NCBI RefSeq assembly: GCF_000787575.1
Contig: NW_012236526.1
Coordinates: forward strand, 744,001 to 808,000
Source of the DNA: Acytostelium subglobosum LB1
Lineage: Eukaryota; Evosea; Eumycetozoa; Acytosteliales; Acytosteliaceae
Reading direction: 5' to 3'
Length of the DNA stretch: 64,000 nucleotides
Shown: positions 47,227 to 59,220 of the stretch, in pieces
How the letters are laid out: every line of letters starts with the position of its first letter
How positions within the stretch are numbered: position 1 is the stretch's first letter
Translations under genes and position numbers: made by a program
Notes under the pieces: model-generated
Told to the model about the DNA's origin: nothing
The model's database searches: none
What the model saw: the letters and a program-made list of their open reading frames with translations, nothing else

Positions 47227-47641
47227 TATTCGTTATTTGAGTTGATTGATTAAGTGAGTGATCATGGACTCGGCTCCTAAATATATACACAAATATTTGT
47301 AAATTATATTATATATTATTATTAACAATACTACAATTCAATTAATTAATACATTATATTATATTAATCATCGATATAAATATAAAGACCAAATAAGGAA
47401 GTTACCATAAATGGATAGATCACCCCCACCCTTTTGTCAACATAAAGTGGGCCTAATGGAGGCCTAATCTTATCCATTCATATGTTTTATCTTATCCTAT
47501 CCCTTGGGCTTGGCTGTTTATTACTATACATGATTACCATGCTTATAAGAGGAAGAAGAAGAAGGAAACACCAGGACTTCCAGTGTATGTGTATGTCGTA
47601 CTTGAGTGAGCTGGAGAAGGACTATCAGCGCATGTGAAAGC
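47227..47641. other. spacer between synthetase-like and CLEC16A-like genes
   Basis: Promoter of the leftward synthetase-like gene, with long AT-only runs at 47280-47390, then the 3' end of the CLEC16A-like gene. No gene seen. Confidence 0.4.
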
Positions 47642-50600
47642 TCAGGAATGTCGTCCATGGTCGACACCACCTCCACTGCTTAGTCCAATGCTGTACAACT
47701 CCTCCTTCTTGATAATGATCAGATTCTCCTTAAGGTTGCTGTTCACAACAAGGTCCTCGCTGGCTTTGCATGCTATTCCTGTTGGTATCAATGTGTGTAG
47801 TAACGTGTTGCCATCGACTCCTCTGTTTGAAAGTAATGTGTCGTCCGAGATACGACTCAGCTCTCGGTACTTTTGCAGTAGCTCGTCGTCGCCCGTATCA
47901 TCATTCAAGAATGATGTAAAGTTGGGACCTGCCTTCCTCTCTGTGAGCAGGTTGGGTTCGAGGTGACCATCATCACCGCCAACCGATCCCTCGTCCTCAT
48001 TGTTTGTGTTGTCTTGATTGCCGAGGAATGCCAGTGGATGTGAGTTGGACGCGTCGATTGGAACAATCACACGATTTGTGGCTGTGGCCTCTTGTTCTTG
48101 CTGATCACCATCGTCGTCGTATGGATCACGCTCGCCAAGCAGTGAATAGATCTGTCGCATTTTGATCGAACGGATGTCGTCCCTGGCCGTGGTCAGCAGC
48201 GACTTGACCTGCTGACACTTGGTCTCATCATCGAATCCCATGTCGACGTTCCATCGCGTCGGGTGGCTGAACACTCGCAGGATCGTCGGGTCCAGATGCG
48301 ATGTCTCAATCTCCAAGCGCTGGAGTGGTGCGATATGTGTGATCACACCGTAGACGCCCGATCGCTTGTTGGGTGGTGTCACCACGTTGTTGGGATCGAC
48401 ATCTAGCAGCATGTGATGGAAGAGCACGGCGCACTTGCGCACCTTGGTCTTGGCGGACGATGGCTGCTGGCCCACAGACTGCTGTGGCACCACCTGGTAG
48501 TAGTGGATGATGTCAAACAGCTCGGTGTTTAGATTGAACAGGTCCTTCTCGCGCACCATTGGTACCTGAGGCTGCTTCAACGGCAGCATCGAGTCCTTGC
48601 GTCTGAGCAGAGTATACTTGAGCTCACGCAACACCAAGAACTGCTGTATGGCACGCTGTGTCCTCTCTTGGTCACCGGATGGCAGGCGACGCGAGAGTGG
48701 AAGTCGTGGCACGGGCGTGTCGGGAACTGGCAGCAGCAGGTCAATGTCGTTCATCAGCGCATCAAAGTCGATCTGGCGGTACGTGCGCAGTTCGTCCTCA
48801 AACAACTCGAGGAACACCGAGGCGATGTTGCCCAGCGAAAGACAGTCCTTGAGGTTATTGGTGGTCATGCGATATGCCTCCTCGAGTAGGGCGTGCTGGT
48901 TCTCAGTCAGCTTGGACGGCGACTCGGGCGAGTACACCAGCTCCTTGAGAAGCAGCAGGGTCATCTGGAGCGTGACAACACGGTACTGATTGCTGTTGAC
49001 CAACACGAGGAATAGCATGTCGATCAGGTTCCTAGTGAAGTCGGTCTGGCTTGAGTCGGGCACGGGCACGAACTGGTCGTCGCCGCCGTTGCTACTGCTG
49101 TCATCATTGTTGTTGACGCGCGACTTGAAGATGGTGGTCGAGATGAAGGGCTGGTCCATCGCCCCGCCATTCATCTGTTGGTGTTGCCTCTTGAGCAGTG
49201 CCAACACTGACAAGATCTCCTCGCGATTGTTGGCTTCTTCCTGTTGCGTTGCTGGTGCATCGTCGTCATTGAACATGCTGACGAGACGCGTGTGTGACTC
49301 TGATCGCGATCGATAGTGAGATGAGATGTTGGGCAGTGACTTGGACATTGCTGCCTTGGCGGCCGTGGTTGAGAGGGTGTCAGGTGATAGCAAGCCCTCG
49401 AGTAGCTTCTTGGCCTTGGCGAGGTGGTAGGGCAGCAGTCCGCCTGACTGCAAGATCTTCCTGTCGACCTTGTTGTTCTTGAGCAGCGAGTACAACATGC
49501 AGATGACGGTGTACGTCTCGTTGTCATTGCGTATCAGGTCGATCAGCGTCTCCTTGAACTCATTCTTATTGCTGCCATACTTCTTCAAACTGTCATACTT
49601 GCTGCTGTTGTTGTCGCCACTCATTATCGTGGACTCGCTGTCGATCGAGCTGGATAACTCACACCTCAGTCGTTGAGCAAAGTCGTTGCTCATGCCAACC
49701 AGTGCCTCGCCCCTTGGCGTCGATAGGCTTGAGTCCAACTCATCTTCGCCACCATCATCCATCAATGTCCATGGTTCTTTTGGCGCTGATGCCGGCTCTG
49801 GCGGTGTAGCGGGGGCTGTCGTAGTCGTTTGTGCGGGTGATGATGAGTCTGGAGACACCAAGGTCTTGTCCTGGGCCTGTTCGGCATCGGTGGTATCCAC
49901 CATGGGTGGCGAGGGAAGGAGTTGTTGGGATTGATGCATCTGATTGATGCCAAACTTCTCGAGAGTGAGCGTGCTCAGACTCTTGCGCAGAGAGAAGCTC
50001 TTCCTCTTGCTCGGGGAGACTGGCGGTTGATTGTTGAGTAGATTGCCCAGGTTGGGGAAGGATGAGAATCGTTTGAAACTGTCGTAGCGTCGTCGCTGAC
50101 TGCTGAGCATGGAGAGTGGGGGTGGCGCAGAGAGCGACGCCGACATGAGCAACGAGGGCGATGCGCTCGACGCGGCGATCGCTGACGCCACCGTGTCCAG
50201 CAGGGGCTCATACGTGAAGATGTGGAACACCTGTGTCAGCAGGAAGAGTGCCAGTGATGGCTCGAGGCGGTCCTCCAGCGTGAGGACACCGGAGACCGAG
50301 CCGGAGCCCAAGCCCGGACCCGAATCAATCACGCTGCCAATGAGCAGAGGGAAGATGAGGTATTGAATGAATTGCTCGGCCAACACCATGTTGATTGACT
50401 CGAAGCCCAAGTTGAATATATCGTGCAAGTAGTAGAACTGATCGGTCAGTTCCTCGTAGCAATAGTTCAAATGTGCCACGCGATCGAATGTCGTGCGCAG
50501 TAGCACCCTATTCAGATTGGCGCACTCCTTCCTAATGAACCAAACAATGTTTGAAAAGTATGGTACTGCTGTAGACTTGATAATATATGATCGCATTGGT

Positions 50601-51458
50601 TCGTCTTGCACTATATATATTGTTTGTTTGTTAGTCCAAAGTTATGTTGGAAACACGTGGCAAACACACTCGCGAGTGGAAACAAACATACCTTTGAATA
50701 CATTGAGTGTTAGGGTTCTTACGGCAATGCGGATCATTGTCTCTTTATGATTGACAAACTTGATTGCCTCGGTGTAGAGAGGGAAGTCCTTATCAGCATC
50801 ATTAAAGAAGAAGTTGATTGTATTCTTGTCCAACTTTAGTGACAATGCCTTTAGGAATGATATATAGAACTCCAACACCTCCTCACATGAGAAGTCATAC
50901 TTGTGTACAATGATCTCATTAATATAGTTATTAGATAGCAAGTAATCTAGATGTGTGGAGTTGTTGTGTGGCCAGTGAGTTAGTGAGTGTGTGGCAAAGT
51001 GAGTGGCGAGTGAGTGGCGAGGGTGGCGAGCCACGCCACACGTGGAAACATACATATTGAATATTGAGTTCGTAGATTCTCCACAAGGATACTTAATGTC
51101 TGTAGCAATTGAATGGTCACTGAGGATGATGTCTTTTGATCGAGAATCGACACAAAGAAGCCAAGTAAGTTTCTTTCTTGAAAGAATCTGTAGAGTGGCG
51201 AAGAGTCAATATGTGAATGAGTGGCATCCATTGCCATTGCATGGTCACATGAATGGGATATAATACATACTCAAACAATGAGTTGTTATTCTGATCGCCC
51301 CATATCAGTACCTCTGCAATCTGTCTCAATGTCTCGACAATTACACCAGAGTTACTTGGTGTAATAACGGGATTCTTGACCAATGTCGTGTAAAGGTACT
51401 TCAAATTCTCCAAAGAGAACTTGTTCTTTGGTTTCATCAATGATGAGAATATGTTCAT
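47642..51458 (-). CDS. CLEC16A/GOP-1 homologue (FPL domain)
   Basis: Endosome/lysosome and mitophagy regulator. Exons leftwards 51458-51271, 51187-51054, 50946-50692, 50610-47642; all joins in phase; 1181 residues. N-terminal blocks match the family in order: [140 protein letters not shown], and [15 protein letters not shown]. The middle and C-terminal parts contain long Ser/Pro/Asn-rich inserts between conserved helices ([33 protein letters not shown]). Introns cut only the conserved N-terminus. Long frames on the opposite strand here are shadows. Confidence 0.94.
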
Positions 51459-52902
51459 TTCTTTGTCCTTGTCCTTGTCCCTGTCTGACTGTATATGTAT
51501 ATCTGATTGAATGAATGGTTGAATGGATGATTGAATAGAGATGATTGAATGAGCCTTGCTTGATAGTGTGTGCTTTATAGTTATAGATGGATATAGTGAG
51601 TGGGCTTGCTGGCTGGCTGGATGTGGGCTGGGCTTGAAGAGCTAAGATGTATAACTTTGGTGGATGGATGGATGGATGGTTGACAAGGTTATTTATGAAT
51701 TGTGATGTGATGTGATGGATGACAATGGTAGTTGGTCGATGATGATGACAATGATGAATGATTGTGCTGGTAGAGATAGAGATAGAGTATAGAGGTGTCA
51801 ATGGGCTGTAGTAATAAGGGGTGTGATGATGGGGGTGTGGTTGGTGATGGTACGGCAGTGGAGATTAGGACACAGTGTGATTGATTGATTGATTGAATGA
51901 ATGACTGACTGCTGGACTGTGGTATCCCTGCTCTCTGATTGATTGCTTTGAGTTGTTGGGGGTTGTGTGTCTGTCAACACTCTAACACTAACACACCACA
52001 CACACACTTATGACTGACTATCTTGGACCAATCAATCAATCGATCAATTAATCACACAATAGTGGTGAGGCATGCAAATGTCTAAAACTATGTATATCTG
52101 TTTAAAACACTTATTAATGTGTTATGTTGTATGTATTAATATGATTATCTATTGACTAGCTATTATTATTACTACTACTACTAGAACAACAACAATGTTT
52201 AATAATAAACTAACTGTTAGAGCCAACCCAACTAATGAAGGTTATGTGAATGAAGGAAACAGAGAACTTTGCACTGGCGTGCATGTCTATTGTGAGTTGC
52301 GTTTTGTTGTTTTTCGGATGGACCTTTTTGCGATTCCTATGCCCGAAAACAGGTACAACTGTTCCTCTGTGCATGGGTCTTTCAAATTTCACCCATCTCC
52401 CACTTCAATTTCAATATCTAATCGTTTGAATAAGATACACATTGAGTGAATACATCCATAACAATTGATATCTCCTTCATTTTTGGTATGTTCGATTACT
52501 CCATTCACTTCAATCATTATCAACTAAAGTCATGTAAAGATATTACAAACTAACTTGTCTGTTGTGTTTGTCTTTGTTCCACTTCATGACCTTGAGTTTG
52601 CTCTTCTAATTGATACAAATAATAATAATAATAATAAGGTGACCCATCCATCAACAAATCAATCTTATAACAATGAACATCGAATATTGATTACAACACA
52701 TGTATGATTGAAAGTGAGAGTGAATGGTGGAGTGACGACCACGAAAGAGTCAAAGACTCTTCAAATCACACAACTTTTGAAAAAATCTGTGAATGAAGAA
52801 TGAATGAATGATCAAGTCCCAAACTTTTTGATACAATCAATCAAATAAATATAACAATATACATATACATATAACATATACATATAACATATAATAACAA
52901 TA
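51459..52902. other. divergent spacer between CLEC16A-like and COMMD genes
   Basis: About 1.4 kb. TGGA/TGGC tetranucleotide runs at 51600-51680, GATAGA run at 51772-51790, TTGA run at 51880-51897, AATAATAATAATAATAAGG at 52620-52637, and an ACATATACATATAACATATA palindrome-rich run at 52858-52893 just before the COMMD ATG. One doubtful short frame at 52195 is listed separately. Confidence 0.4.
52195..52449 (+). CDS. doubtful short open frame
   Basis: ATG at 52195 follows AACAACAACA, a leader-like context, and opens 84 codons. A GTGAGT..ACAG pair (about 52291-52352) could also be spliced, giving a frame of about 57 codons. No family resemblance, no membrane segment and no clear codon bias. Listed only because the start context is gene-like. 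Confidence 0.15.
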   Translation: MFNNKLTVRANPTNEGYVNEGNRELCTGVHVYCELRFVVFRMDLFAIPMPENRYNCSSVHGSFKFHPSPTSISISNRLNKIHIE

Positions 52903-53669
52903 ATGGATAGGATATCATTCTTGGGATATACAACACCAACAGAGATTAGGAATATCCTGCCGTTGGTACCAAAGCTGGAACAGGCATTCTGTAGAAAGAT
53001 CGTATCGTTGGTGGCCAACTATTTAAAGGCAAAGAAGATCGACGCCAATCAACAAGAGTATGGCATGTTCAACAAGGTTGCCAAGGATATATACGATCAG
53101 CTCAGTCAGATCAACACGACGAGCGAGGCCAGCGCCGTTACCTCAAACACGGCCGCCTCGGCCACCGACGCCAACATCTCCTCAATCGTCTTCACTGGCA
53201 TCTACTACATACTCAAGCTGGCCATCAAGACCAAAGTCAGCGTCGAGTACTTTGTCTCGGACCTAACAGAGATCAAGCTGCCCACTACATTCATCGATGA
53301 TCTTCAAAAGGTCTACAACAAGCTGTATGTATTAGAATGTTTGATTGATCGATTGATTGATTAAGTGAGTTGCACGCACTAACCAAGACGTCTAGACGTA
53401 AGGACCTCATTGAGAAGGTGTTAAGCGACAAGATTCTGTTCCCTCAGATGGCTGGCTTTAAGTGGCGTGTGGATGTAGTGATTAGCAGCAGCTTCACATC
53501 AAGAGTGTTGAATCCAATCATATTGATGGAGATGACTGATAGCAAGGGTGTGACGAGGACATTCGAAGTCGACATTGACACATTCCACAAGCTGCGTTAC
53601 AACACCTCCAAGGTGCTCAAGGACATGGAGGATCTCGATCAGTTGCCCATCCTCAAGATCGACAAGTAG
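52903..53669 (+). CDS. COMM domain protein, COMMD5-like
   Basis: Subunit of the COMMD-CCDC22-CCDC93 (Commander) complex in endosomal recycling. Exons 52903-53324 and 53396-53669 (donor GTATGT, acceptor TCTAG, phase 2); 231 residues. The N-terminal ~150 residues form an all-helical HN-type domain; the C-terminal ~70 are the COMM domain with its Trp/Arg-Val-Asp core FKWRVDVVISSS, then VLNPIILMEMTDSKGVTRTFEVD and a final DTFHKLRYNTSKVLKDMEDL helix. The full-length N-domain and the position of the Trp fit COMMD5 better than the short COMMD members, but subtype is a guess. A Ser/Thr/Ala insert lies near residue 70-85. Confidence 0.85.
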
Positions 53670-53799
53670 TCATACATCGTTCATTCATGCATTCAGACGA
53701 AGAAGACACAGACGACATTGGAGCGATCATCAATCAATCTTGGATATAAACCCTTAAACAACCTTGTATTAATACGGTCATCTGATGCCTACTGATCAA

Positions 53800-54715
53800 T
53801 CAGTAGAGGGTCGGCCTGTTGCCATGTTTGTAGACTTGTGTACACCTTCGCTCAAAGGCGTCGACCATGGTGTCAAGTGATGAGGCAAAGAATTGATCCA
53901 TGAAGGCGGCGTAGAAGCTGGACTTGAATTGGTAGTCGAGGGAGCACTCGGCCGTGCAGGTGTTGGGCGTGGGGCCGGCCCTGAACCGCCACTGCGACAC
54001 CAGATGCATGAACAGTTCAGAGTTGACGGCCGACGCCTGTATGAAGCTTGGATTCATAAACTCGACGCGTGACGTGTATGCCTCCTTGATGTTGCCACTG
54101 CCCACTGTCAACTGTGCTTCAAAGCATGAAGCAGGGTTTACAACTCGTGTAATACGCGAGTCCAAGCAGAATGGCAAGAACTCCCTATACGATTGAACGT
54201 TCGATACGATGTTGAACACTTGTTCAGGTGTGAAGCTATTGATTGTTCGATAGAGATTGAATGAGTGAGTGATCGAGTGAGTGAGTGATCGAGTGATTGA
54301 TTGGGATAGTTCCAATGATTGATTGATTGAATGATTGTGATGGTTATACATACTTGAGTACTCTTGTAATTTGCTTCCTAACAGGAGTTGGTGAAGATAG
54401 TAGTGATGATAGGAAGTGTCGTCTTTGTCCAGTGTTGTCTGTGTCTATTCTTGTCAGGTATGATGATGTTGATGTTGTTCGTTTGTATTGTTGCCGACTT
54501 GTCTCAAACGATGTAGATGTTTGAGTTAATGGTCTATGATGCAACAGGTTGATAATGTTGCCACTACTACTGCTGCTGTTGTTGTTGTTACACGTAACAT
54601 AGTGACGTTTAGAAGTAGTGTACCTGTATAAATGACCGACGAGAAGTGGAGCAATCACATTTGTGACCCTACCAATACTATTATTATTACTTAAGCTACC
54701 TATGATGATACTCAT
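53800..54715 (-). CDS. coenzyme Q-binding protein COQ10 (START-like)
   Basis: Mitochondrial lipid-binding protein that supports respiration by chaperoning coenzyme Q. Exons leftwards 54715-54354 and 54235-53800 (donor GTATGT, acceptor ATAG, phase 2); 265 residues. The first ~115 residues are Ser/Thr/Arg-rich with few acids, as expected for a long mitochondrial presequence. The START-like domain begins at the exon join: FTPEQVFNIVSNVQSYREFLPFCLDSRI, FEAQLTVGSGNIKEAYTSRVEF, WRFRAGPTPNTCTAECSLDYQFKSSFYAAFMDQFFASSLDTMVDAFERR. These match COQ10/RatA blocks, including the conserved F(L/V)PxC near the front. Convergent with the COMMD gene, stop codons ~130 bp apart. Confidence 0.92.
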
Positions 54716-55352
54716 TATTATTGATGTTTTGTTGTTGTGTACTATTCATCATTCATTCACAGTCATCATCTTTTATTTGTTTGGTTGTTCACTTCTCAAA
54801 CTCAAGAGGGGCAAGCACAACTGTTTCAGAATTAGCCCCAATAACAAACCACGACAAACTTTGAAAGGCGCTGTACTCCCAGGGGAACATTGATCGGTTG
54901 TTAATCGATCGATGCAATTATGACGAACAGTAAACACTAACAGATAATCAACTATCACATGTATTATCATCTAAAAATAAGTATAAGTATAACTTGATAT
55001 TGATATTTATTTAAACAAATAATAAATAATAAATAAACAAATAATATTTTTTTGTATGGGGGACTATTCTTTATCGATTTCCCAAAGAGTCAACGGAAAG
55101 GTCAACAATCGCTTTGAGTCTACACCATGTTGTCGTGATGGAAATTTCAATCATAAAGGAACAAAGTCAAAAAAACACTTAACTTCTTGTGTCAAAACTC
55201 TCTCAGGGTCACACCACAACCCCTACCCTAATTCTAAAGCGTTGTGTGCTGTGCTTGTTTGTGTTTATGTGTTAAGAGAGAGTGTGTGTGATTATGTATA
55301 CCTATTAATACAAACAAGGTAATCTCTGTTGTACTGTTTGTTGTATTATATT

Positions 55353-55384
<32 letters not shown>

Positions 55385-55639
55385 TCCAAAGAGATACACA
55401 CGAGTTGTGTATATTCGTTCATTCATTCATTCATTCATAAATCAAACAGATAATATTCATTCATTCTTATTCAATTCAATTCAAGTTCAATTCAAACTCA
55501 GAATAAGACTTGAAGCATCACCAATAGAGACAGACAAACAAACAAACAGATAGATATATAGACAGATAGAATACATTATATATAGAGAAGAAGAAGAAGA
55601 AGTAGAAGGTGTAGACGTTGATAAATAGAGATAGATAGA
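54716..55639. other. divergent spacer between COQ10 and JTB-family genes
   Basis: Both promoters. TTATTATTATTATTATATATATATATATATAT microsatellite at about 55355-55385, TTCATTCATTCATTCA at 55420-55437, and AGAAGAAGAAGAAG at 55590-55605. An 88-codon frame starting at 55056 has no protein-like features. No gene seen. Confidence 0.4.
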
Positions 55640-56565
55640 ATGATGAGACAACATTCACATATTTATATAATATATATATTACTTATATTTAATATTGCAT
55701 CATTCAATATAAGGTCATTGAATGATAATACATGTATATTAGTGTTGGCTTTAGATACTGTCAACAACAACAATAATAATAATAATAATCATAATAACCT
55801 GAATAATAATAATAATAACCTTAACATCAATAGGCTGTCAATTGAAAAGTAGGTGCCTTGCCCACCGACATACCTACACTCCTCACCAAGGGCCACAATA
55901 CTAACATTTATTGTACCAACTATACTAGCTCACCACCATCATCCAACCCTTTGAAGATCATTGGAGTTGAATCATCGACCTCATTCATACCCTTACCGAA
56001 TCCAAGTAGCTTTAACAATAATAACAATAACAACAAACACACACAACCTCGTATCGGTGTCACAGATAAGAATGCAGGAGGTACCAGTCCAAGTACAAGT
56101 AGCAGTAGTGTCAGTAGCAGCAGTACATCATCTTCATCCAGCAGCAGCAGCAACAACAATGATATTACAGAAACAGCTGCAAAGGATGTGAACAATGAAG
56201 GAGAACTTAAACAGTTGTCTGCCAACAGGAGGAGGAGCGAGACGGATGGCGTCGACACAACGACATTGACATCTTGTGCAATTTTCGAAGGATGTTCAAA
56301 GTGCTCCGACAGCGAGATGGGCGAGAACTATTGCAGGAAGACAGGATATAGGAACTCGTTGAAGTGCATGATCAAGGAGTCGGACCGCGCACAGATCATC
56401 CACCACTCTTGCACGGACAGTGGCCGAGTCACGTCCACCATCCTCTTCTTTGAGGTCGGTGTCCTAACCGTACTCCTAGTCTCACTCTACTTTGTTCGAG
56501 AAAGGAAGAGGTTCCTACTACAACAAAACAACGAGAGGCTAACCAAGCAATTGAATAAAGTATAG
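55640..56565 (+). CDS. JTB-family membrane protein
   Basis: Homologue of jumping translocation breakpoint protein, a single-pass membrane protein of uncertain role. Exons 55640-55848 and 55929-56565 (donor GTAGGT, acceptor ACTAG, phase 2); 281 residues. A signal peptide (HIYIIYILLIFNIASFNIRS) is followed by Asn-rich and Ser-rich low complexity, then the JTB domain: CAIFEGCSKCSDSEMGENYC, KTGYRNSLKCMIKES, HHSC, a membrane span (ILFFEVGVLTVLLVSLYFV) and a basic tail RERKRFLLQQNNERLTKQL. The C..CxxC...C..TGY...xC...SC order and the FE-x-membrane-R-x-R ending match human JTB. The extracellular part is inflated by ~150 residues of homopolymers. Without the splice the first frame would end at a TAG. 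Confidence 0.85.
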
Positions 56566-56977
56566 GATTGTTTATTCGTTCGAGCTCGACCAACCCGATT
56601 GATCATCAAGTTGGCCAGTTCAGCGCGTCAGTCCATTTGTCGAACCAACATCCATCATCGTTGTTTGATTGATTGACATACATGCCCTTCATAACAGGCC
56701 ATGTATTTGGAACAAATTACAATGCCAACTCAACTCAATGTTGTCATCTAAACTTGGTTTCCAAATAGAGACCCAAAGTGTGAACAATGGAAGTTCGTTT
56801 AGAAAGAGGTGTGTCAAATATTTTGATTAATTTTTATTTTCTTTTTTTGCAATCAACACAATGTTGCAGCTGAGCGAGAGTGTGAGTGTCGTCAGGGATA
56901 GATGGTGCCCTCGCGCATAATATATCCTCCTTTTACCAAGTCCTCTCTGTAGCCCACTTACACAGACATCATACACA
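56566..56977. other. spacer upstream of ribosomal protein S9
   Basis: 3' end of the JTB-family gene and promoter of rpS9. A T-rich run at 56821-56850 (TTTTATTTTCTTTTTTTGC) lies about 130 bp upstream of the S9 ATG. No gene seen. Confidence 0.4.
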
Positions 56978-57895
56978 ATGTCCCTCCGTAACTGTAGTGT
57001 ATCAATCCAATCAAGTGTCAACGACAGCCATTCATTCATTCATTAGCGAACAGATGATGATGTGACAGCAGGAACGATTACAGGATGTATCGATCGAACG
57101 TTTGAATGAATGAATGAATGAAACAAGAGATTGAATGAATGTATGATGATGGATACAGGATGACTAACATAGGATATCAACTATCAACAACAATGAAACA
57201 GACAGCAAAACCAACTCCACCCCACGTCGTCCTTTCGAGAAGGAGCGTCTGGATAACGAGCTCAAGATCGTCGGAGAGTACGGTCTGAAGAACAAGAGTG
57301 AGGTCTGGAGAGTCCAGCTCGCCCTTGCCAAGATCCGTAAGTCCGCCAGAGAGCTTCTTGTGCTCGACGAGAAGGATCCAAAGCGTATGTTCGATGGATC
57401 TGCCCTTCTCCGTCGTCTCCACAGACTCGGTGTCATGGATGAGTCCAAGAACAAGCTCGATTACGTTCTGAACCTCAAGACCCAGGACTTCATGGAGCGT
57501 CGTCTTCAGACTATGGTCTTCAAGCTTGGTTTGGCCAAGTCCATCCATCATGCTCGTGTCCTCATCAAGGGTAGACACATCTGGTATGTTTTAAACATCA
57601 ATCAATCATGCATGTCATTAATCACTCACTAACTCATCATTCATCAATCACTTTGGACAACATTCGATCAATCAATTAAACAATCTATCAATCAATCAAC
57701 TATTGCGAACTTGATTTATACATATACAGTGTTGGAAAGCAATTGGTCGACGTTGCCTCATTCTTGGTCCGTGTCGACTCACAGAAGCACATCAGAATGA
57801 ACCCCAACTCGCCATACGCCGGTGGCAAGCCAGGTCGTCGTGCCAAGAAGGTCGCCAGATCCAAGAACGCCCCAGCCGAGGAGGAGGAGAACTAA
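56978..57895 (+). CDS. rps9: 40S ribosomal protein S9 (uS4)
   Basis: Small-subunit protein at the decoding-site side, S4 RNA-binding fold. Exons 56978-56993 (16 nt: MSLRN plus one base), 57202-57583, 57730-57895; joins keep frame; 187 residues. Starts [34 protein letters not shown], then [57 protein letters not shown], the S4 domain [31 protein letters not shown] and [12 protein letters not shown]. The tiny first exon was found by matching the family N-terminus [15 protein letters not shown]. The third exon adds Cys where most relatives have Arg after GRHI (GRHICVGKQLV). Acidic tail AEEEEN. Confidence 0.95.
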
Positions 57896-58064
57896 ATCAT
57901 CTTCTGTTGAGTAGTTTATAATAAAGATCACATCCACCCGATATGATGGTAATCCAATAATCATCCCCAATCATTCATTCATTCAGAGTCATTCAATCCA
58001 ATGGATGATGAGGGAGTGTATACTATATAATATGTACATGATTGGCTAACTTTATTCTTCTTCT

Positions 58065-58969
58065 TTACTTCTGATCCAATGATGTGGACGACTTGATCAG
58101 GAGTGAGAGTGCCTTGGCCTTGCCTTCCAGTCGTGTCAATGTCTCATCCTTTTGTTTCTCAAGTGTTGCAATGTCTTGATTAATCTGCTCATTTTCAGTT
58201 GACAGCTATTGTGATGGTGATGTTAGTGATGGGCGCACATTTGGCCATGTGCAAGAGGTCTTCCTTACCTTTTGGTAGGCGGCTCTCAGTTTCTCCAGTT
58301 CCACCTGCTTCAGATGGTTGGTCTGTGACAGAGTCCTTTCTTCTGGAGTCGTGTAACTTCCCAATGGACTGTTTGATTGATTGTGTGAGTGTCAGTTGGA
58401 CTATCCATGAACTATGTTATAACTATCTTACCATCGCTTTCCATTTGGCAGTATTGGTTGCTCTCTAATCAGTTGTTCAAGTTGTGAAAGTGATGGAGCC
58501 ACTTGTCTCTCTTTACAAATCTCTGCAAACTCCCTCTGTTGTAATTGTCGTCTGCGACATTAGTAAGAGTACAGATGATGATTGATTGATTGATTGATCT
58601 ATATATTACCTTTACATTATCGGCTATAGTTTTACAGATTGTAGAGTGTATTATTGTCAACAATGGCTTATGTGCATTCATGTCTATGATGTTGTCATTG
58701 TTGTCTGATCCAGTTGTATTATTATCATTATTATTGTTGCTGTTGTTGTTTATTGTGTTGTTATAACAATCTATGAATCTTTGGTATGTGAACTCTGATA
58801 AAGACTTTTCTATTACAAGATCAAAGAATAGACGCATCTTTGTCATTCTCTGGCCATCCTCCTCACTCATCAACATCCTCATCATCTCTTCATCATTCCT
58901 ACTTGTACTACATTCTCTACTATCATGTGATATATTCAATGTCTTTGATGATGTTGCAGTTGTAGCCAT
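58065..58969 (-). CDS. kinetochore MIS12-complex subunit NNF1/PMF1
   Basis: Links centromeric chromatin to the outer kinetochore. Exons leftwards 58969-58610, 58535-58432, 58368-58269, 58205-58065; 234 residues. Seen: KMRLFFDLVIEKSLSEFTYQRFIDCYN, which matches the NNF1/PMF1 hallmark (human SYQRFTDCY); an Asn/Asp-rich insert; PLLTIIHSTICKTIADNVK; and a long C-terminal coiled coil (LKQVELEKLRAAYQKLSTENEQINQDIATLEKQKDETLTRLE). The acceptor of exon 2 was placed after AACAG at 58536-58537 because an earlier AG would lead to a stop. Family call rests mainly on the helical hallmark and the coiled-coil layout. Confidence 0.75.
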
Positions 58970-59220
58970 AGTTGATCTGTATCTATATGTATCTGTATCT
59001 ATCTGTTGTTGTAGTTGTTATGAATGTCTTTTATTGAATCAACTTGAGCACAAGGTATGTTCGAATTTGAAATTTGGCGCCATTTCAAACAAATGCACTC
59101 GATCATTCAAACCGAGAAGTTGGAGATAAATTATTGGATTTATTGATTGATCGAATCAATGTATGTATACATGGATGATAATGATAGTACAAAGAATGAA
59201 TGAATGAATAAAGGAATGGC

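Noticed and set aside
55056-55322. 88-codon plus-strand frame beginning MGDYSLSISQ
   Set aside because: No leader-like context, no splice continuation, and no protein-like composition in its second half.
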